Part shown: positions 61,250 to 64,000 of the stretch, piece by piece
How positions within the stretch are numbered: the first letter of the stretch is position 1
How the letters are laid out: each line of letters opens with the position of its first letter
IMG/VR virus record: IMGVR_UViG_3300042294_002813
Coordinates: 1-64,000 of that record
DNA: 64,000 nucleotides
Strand: one strand, 5' to 3'
Origin: a virus
Position numbers and translations under genes: made by a program
The notes under the pieces: model-generated
Told to the model about the DNA's origin: nothing
Seen by the model: the letters and a program-made list of their open reading frames with translations, nothing else
The model's database searches: none

Positions 61250-62397
61250 TAGTAGCCCTCATCAACCATTTCTCTTGTTATGATATTGGTTTCTATGAAA
61301 GATAGTCTCATTCTTATTTGAACTGGCATTCCATCATCAAATGTTACAAATCCGCCTGTTGGTGTATAGTCGACCATGACATCACTTAAAACACATGTAG
61401 AAAGTCTAGGAAGATTAGTGTTTTCGACAAATCCTCCGCCAGTACCAGCACTACCATTGATTCTTTCATTTGAATTTACGTCAGGATTTGGATTTGGATT
61501 TGATTGTCCTTTTCTCAAAAATGTTATCTCAAACTGGGATGGTGGAATCATAATGTAGTTTACTAGCGATCCTACTCCACTTTGGCTATTATTAAGAAAT
61601 TCAGGAGCTGAATGTCTTCTAAATTCATAAATTATTTTCCAAACATCATCAGCTTCTTTTGCACTTTTTGGAGAAAAAATAAAATCAAAATTAAACGCTC
61701 TAAGAAGAGGACTAACATATAAAACTTCAACAACAGGATTGAGAGCATAACCAAATAAACTAGTAGCTGTTCTTAATGCTGGTGTCAATACACCTCTATC
61801 AAATTTACTAAGACCCATTGTTCCAGAACCTATTCTTGCAGCTAAACTTGGATCCATGCCGCGCTGGCGGGCTACCGCACCTGTCGCGGCTCCCACGGCA
61901 GCGGCTGCGGCGGCTGCTCCGCCTGTTAATCCTATCGCTAAATTACCTGCTTCTCCAAGAGATCCAGTTAATGCTTGTGTTCCTGCAACTAAACTAGTAC
62001 CAATAATACCAAGTTTTTCCAACAAGCTTGGAGTTTCAAAGTTTTGTCTATTATCAACAACTATCGTATCAGGCATATACAATGAAATGGCTCTTTTTAT
62101 TCTTGTAAATTTTCTTGTTAAACTAGGAGTATTTTGAAGATTTCGATCTCTTCTTGACTGAAATCCTGCATTTGGTCCTGTAGCATTTTCGGCGGGTGTT
62201 TCTCGTTTTGACAAATCATTTGAATTATCGTGAACATTGATATTAAATAGCATAGCATGTGATAGATTTTCAATGTCAATAGGATAATTCAAAGAAGAAA
62301 ATTGATAGGGATTGTTTGCAAGCGTAGCTAAGGGTCCAGCCCCCATTCTACCGCCAAAATCATCTTTTCTTGTAGCTTGTCTATAATCTGCTGCCAT
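61249..62397 (-). CDS. 48: baseplate tail tube cap (T4 gp48)
   Basis: 382 residues. RIKRAISLYMPDTIVV, NPVVEVLYVSPLLRAFNFDFIFSPKS, DVWKIIYEFRRHSAPEF and DVMVDYTPTGGFVTFDDGMPVQI are the gp48 family signatures. It forms the platform on which the tube starts, together with gp54 (encoded divergently). An Ala/Gly-rich hydrophobic stretch lies at about 155-180. Confidence 0.92.
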   Translation of the reverse strand: MAADYRQATRKDDFGGRMGAGPLATLANNPYQFSSLNYPIDIENLSHAMLFNINVHDNSNDLSKRETPAENATGPNAGFQSRRDRNLQNTPSLTRKFTRIKRAISLYMPDTIVVDNRQNFETPSLLEKLGIIGTSLVAGTQALTGSLGEAGNLAIGLTGGAAAAAAAVGAATGAVARQRGMDPSLAARIGSGTMGLSKFDRGVLTPALRTATSLFGYALNPVVEVLYVSPLLRAFNFDFIFSPKSAKEADDVWKIIYEFRRHSAPEFLNNSQSGVGSLVNYIMIPPSQFEITFLRKGQSNPNPNPDVNSNERINGSAGTGGGFVENTNLPRLSTCVLSDVMVDYTPTGGFVTFDDGMPVQIRMRLSFIETNIITREMVDEGY

Positions 62398-62404
62398 CTA
62401 AATA
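62397..62404 (+). promoter_or_regulatory. possible late promoter (TCTAAATA), rightward
   Basis: One mismatch to TATAAATA on the plus strand, 26 bp before the gene 4 ATG, overlapping the first codon of gene 48. Confidence 0.45.
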
Positions 62405-62422
62405 TTTCCGTAACTTTTACTA

Positions 62423-62430
62423 TATTTATC
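62423..62430 (-). promoter_or_regulatory. T4-type late promoter (GATAAATA), leftward
   Basis: One mismatch to TATAAATA, 26 bp before the gene 48 ATG and directly abutting the gene 4 ATG on the other strand. Confidence 0.65.
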
Positions 62431-62868
62431 ATGTCATACAAAGGCCGCTTCATACCAACAAATAGTCAAAAATATCGCGGAGATCCCACACGAATCATAT
62501 ATCGTAGTCTTTGGGAGCGTCGTGTCATGGTTTTTCTTGATGAAAACCCGTCAGTCATACAATGGTCTTCTGAAGAAATAGTGATACCTTATCTCTCTCC
62601 CGTTGATCGCAAAGTGCATCGTTACTTTCCCGATTTCTATGTCAAAGTTCGCGATAAAGACAACAAGATACGAGAGATGATATGGGAAATAAAGCCACAA
62701 AAAGAGTCAGTGCCGCCTAAGAAAAGATCAAGAGTAACGCAAAAATACATAACCGAAATAGTCACTTGGGGAGTCAATGATGCCAAGTGGAAAGCAGCTC
62801 AGGAATACTGTCTCGACCGAAATTGGCAATTCAAGGTTCTCACAGAAAATGATCTTGGAATCAAATAA
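62431..62868 (+). CDS. 4: head completion protein (T4 gp4)
   Basis: 145 residues from the ATG at 62431. PTNSQKYRGDPTRIIYRSLWERRVMVF, WSSEEIVIPYLSPVDRKVHRYFPDFYV and IWEIKP follow T4 gp4 (150 residues) closely. The E...D...ExK arrangement resembles TnsA-like nucleases. gp4 finishes the DNA-filled head before tail joining. Confidence 0.93.
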   Translation: MSYKGRFIPTNSQKYRGDPTRIIYRSLWERRVMVFLDENPSVIQWSSEEIVIPYLSPVDRKVHRYFPDFYVKVRDKDNKIREMIWEIKPQKESVPPKKRSRVTQKYITEIVTWGVNDAKWKAAQEYCLDRNWQFKVLTENDLGIK

Positions 62869-62876
62869 ATATCATT

Positions 62877-63437
62877 ATGCCAATTATAGACAAAAGACAA
62901 AGAAGAATAGAACGAGCGAATTTATCCGCTAGCACACAAAAAGCTAGAGAATGGATTCAAAAAAAAGCGGATGAACTAAAAAGTTCTAGCCGCAGAGATC
63001 TTTTGCGCGACACAAAACGCAAAGAAACGTCATTTCATCTTGGCGCAATGTATTTCTTTGTGTATAATCCAAAAACGAAAGACATATTACCAAGATACGA
63101 CATGTTTCCTCTAGTCATTCCATTTGATAGATTTGGAGATGGATTTATTGGAGTTAATTTACATTATCTTTCGGTAGGAACAAGATTGGGTCTTCTAAAT
63201 CAATTGAGTGTGTTTACAAATGACAACAAATATGACGAAAAGACAAGATTTACATTCACATATGCCGTCTTAAAAAATCTTCCAATTGATGCTAAACCAG
63301 CAGTGAAAAGATATTTGACATCAAACATACGTTCAAGATTCATAAAAATAGATGCAAGTGAATGGGATATTGCGGCGTCATTGCCTGTTGAAAGTTTCAT
63401 ATATCCTGAAAAAAATAAAAATGCTTCGCCAATCTAA
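62877..63437 (+). CDS. conserved T4-like phage protein of unknown function
   Basis: 186 residues. MYFFVYNPKTKD, LPRYDMFPLVIPFDRFGDGFIGVNLHYL and SRFIKIDASEWDIAASLP are segments I recognise from T4-like aquatic phages as a conserved protein near genes 4 and 54. Its function is unknown; a hub or tail assembly role is suggested only by position. Confidence 0.7.
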   Translation: MPIIDKRQRRIERANLSASTQKAREWIQKKADELKSSSRRDLLRDTKRKETSFHLGAMYFFVYNPKTKDILPRYDMFPLVIPFDRFGDGFIGVNLHYLSVGTRLGLLNQLSVFTNDNKYDEKTRFTFTYAVLKNLPIDAKPAVKRYLTSNIRSRFIKIDASEWDIAASLPVESFIYPEKNKNASPI

Positions 63438-63449
63438 AAGGAAATAAAG

Positions 63450-64000
63450 ATGGCAGATATCAATAAATTTCTATCAGCTATAAACAAGTACTCTGATTTT
63501 CAAAGACAAAGTAGATTTCAAGTAAGATTTCCACAAGGAATTCCTGGATCATTATCTTCCGATTCACAACTTGAGTATAAATGTGAATCCGTAGAAATAC
63601 CAGGTAGAAGTCTCAACACATTTGAACATAGAACCTATGGTCCTGTAGTTAAATATCCAGTACAGTCATTTTTTAGTGAAATAACTTGTATGTTTTTTTG
63701 CACAGGAAATATTAGTAAACAACCTTTAACAGGAATGGTAGAAAAAAGAGTTTTTGAAGATTGGATGAATTGGATTAATACTTATCCAGTATCAGCCTCA
63801 CAAAAACCAGAAATCGCGTATCACAATTTCAAATACAAGACTGAGTACGCAAAAGAAATTATAATAGAGTGCTTCGATGTAAATCAGGGTCGTAGCTATT
63901 CAATTTACATTGTAAATGCGTATCCAGTATCTGTTAGTCCTGTGACAATGAGTTGGACAAGTGAAGAAATAACTCGCGTTGCCGTATCGTTTAGTTATGA
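63450..64000 (+). CDS. 54: tail tube initiator (T4 gp54-like), partial
   Basis: At least 183 residues; the 3' end is beyond the window. AAGGA precedes the ATG. RFQVRFPQG, CESVEIPGRSLNTFEHRTYGP, FEDWMNWINTYP and a C-terminal VSPVTMSWTSEEITRVAVSFSY fit the tube fold family. Being next to genes 48 and 4, it is most likely the tube initiator gp54 rather than the tube itself, which is at 24513-25064. Confidence 0.75.
   Translation, partial: MADINKFLSAINKYSDFQRQSRFQVRFPQGIPGSLSSDSQLEYKCESVEIPGRSLNTFEHRTYGPVVKYPVQSFFSEITCMFFCTGNISKQPLTGMVEKRVFEDWMNWINTYPVSASQKPEIAYHNFKYKTEYAKEIIIECFDVNQGRSYSIYIVNAYPVSVSPVTMSWTSEEITRVAVSFSY

Overview
This window is a stretch of the genome of a T4-like, contractile-tailed phage (tailed dsDNA myovirus). 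It is AT-rich and gene-dense, with most neighbouring genes overlapping or separated by a few bases. About 62 kb reads leftward (minus strand). The exceptions are one moron-like gene (39604-40221) and a rightward block at the right edge (62431-64000). Gene content and order match the T4 core as kept in marine and freshwater T4 relatives: sliding clamp, 46/47, late sigma factor 55, uvsW, uvsY, 23-22-21-core-20-19-18-17-16-15-14-13, fibres, then 8-6-25-PAAR-5-27-53-48 and divergent 4 and 54. No tRNA, CRISPR array, integrase or insertion sequence was seen. The host cannot be named from the sequence.

Left part (1-15.6 kb), early and middle functions: the N-terminus of the sliding clamp, a dNMP kinase, a glycosyltransferase-like protein, an HTH protein, a MoxR AAA ATPase paired with a VWA protein carrying an HExxH motif, a three-gene nucleic-acid modification cassette, peptide deformylase, the 46/47 nuclease, sigma 55, UvsW and UvsY. 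Host-like sigma-70 promoters (TTGAc-17-TATAnT) precede several of these genes. One of them, at 2158-2186, fires almost directly into an intrinsic terminator.

The most exciting locus is 5842-8541. Three overlapping genes, in transcription order, encode a C5-cytosine DNA methyltransferase, an asparagine-synthetase-like ATP-dependent ligase domain without a glutaminase domain, and a homologue of CmoA, the carboxy-S-adenosylmethionine synthase of tRNA modification. The methyltransferase has Arg (residue 382) where C5-methyltransferases almost always have the motif X Asn. Changing this Asn to a basic residue in M.MpeI is the engineered change known to let such an enzyme use carboxy-SAM. I infer a natural pathway in which phage CmoA makes carboxy-SAM, the transferase places a carboxymethyl group on cytosine C5, and the AsnB-like enzyme may amidate it. 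This would be an anti-restriction DNA hypermodification.

Middle (15.6-32.9 kb): head and neck genes, with three paralogous prohead-core-like modules between the portal and protease genes and a GIY-YIG/NUMOD homing endonuclease between genes 13 and 14. A terminator with a UUCG loop follows gene 23. T4-type late promoters (TATAAATA and close variants) precede many of the late genes and fit the late sigma factor in the same window.

33-45 kb is the host-recognition region: a 1415-residue repeat fibre, small structural proteins, a PP-loop ATPase, a 2OG-Fe(II) oxygenase on the opposite strand, a glycine-rich adhesin, and fibre and collar proteins that share interchangeable N- and C-terminal modules. 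45.5-62.4 kb holds the baseplate and tail-hub genes, including a giant baseplate protein in which a duplicated segment interrupts a LamG-like domain. The last 1.6 kb reads rightward (genes 4, an unknown and 54-like) from a 33-bp divergent late-promoter region.
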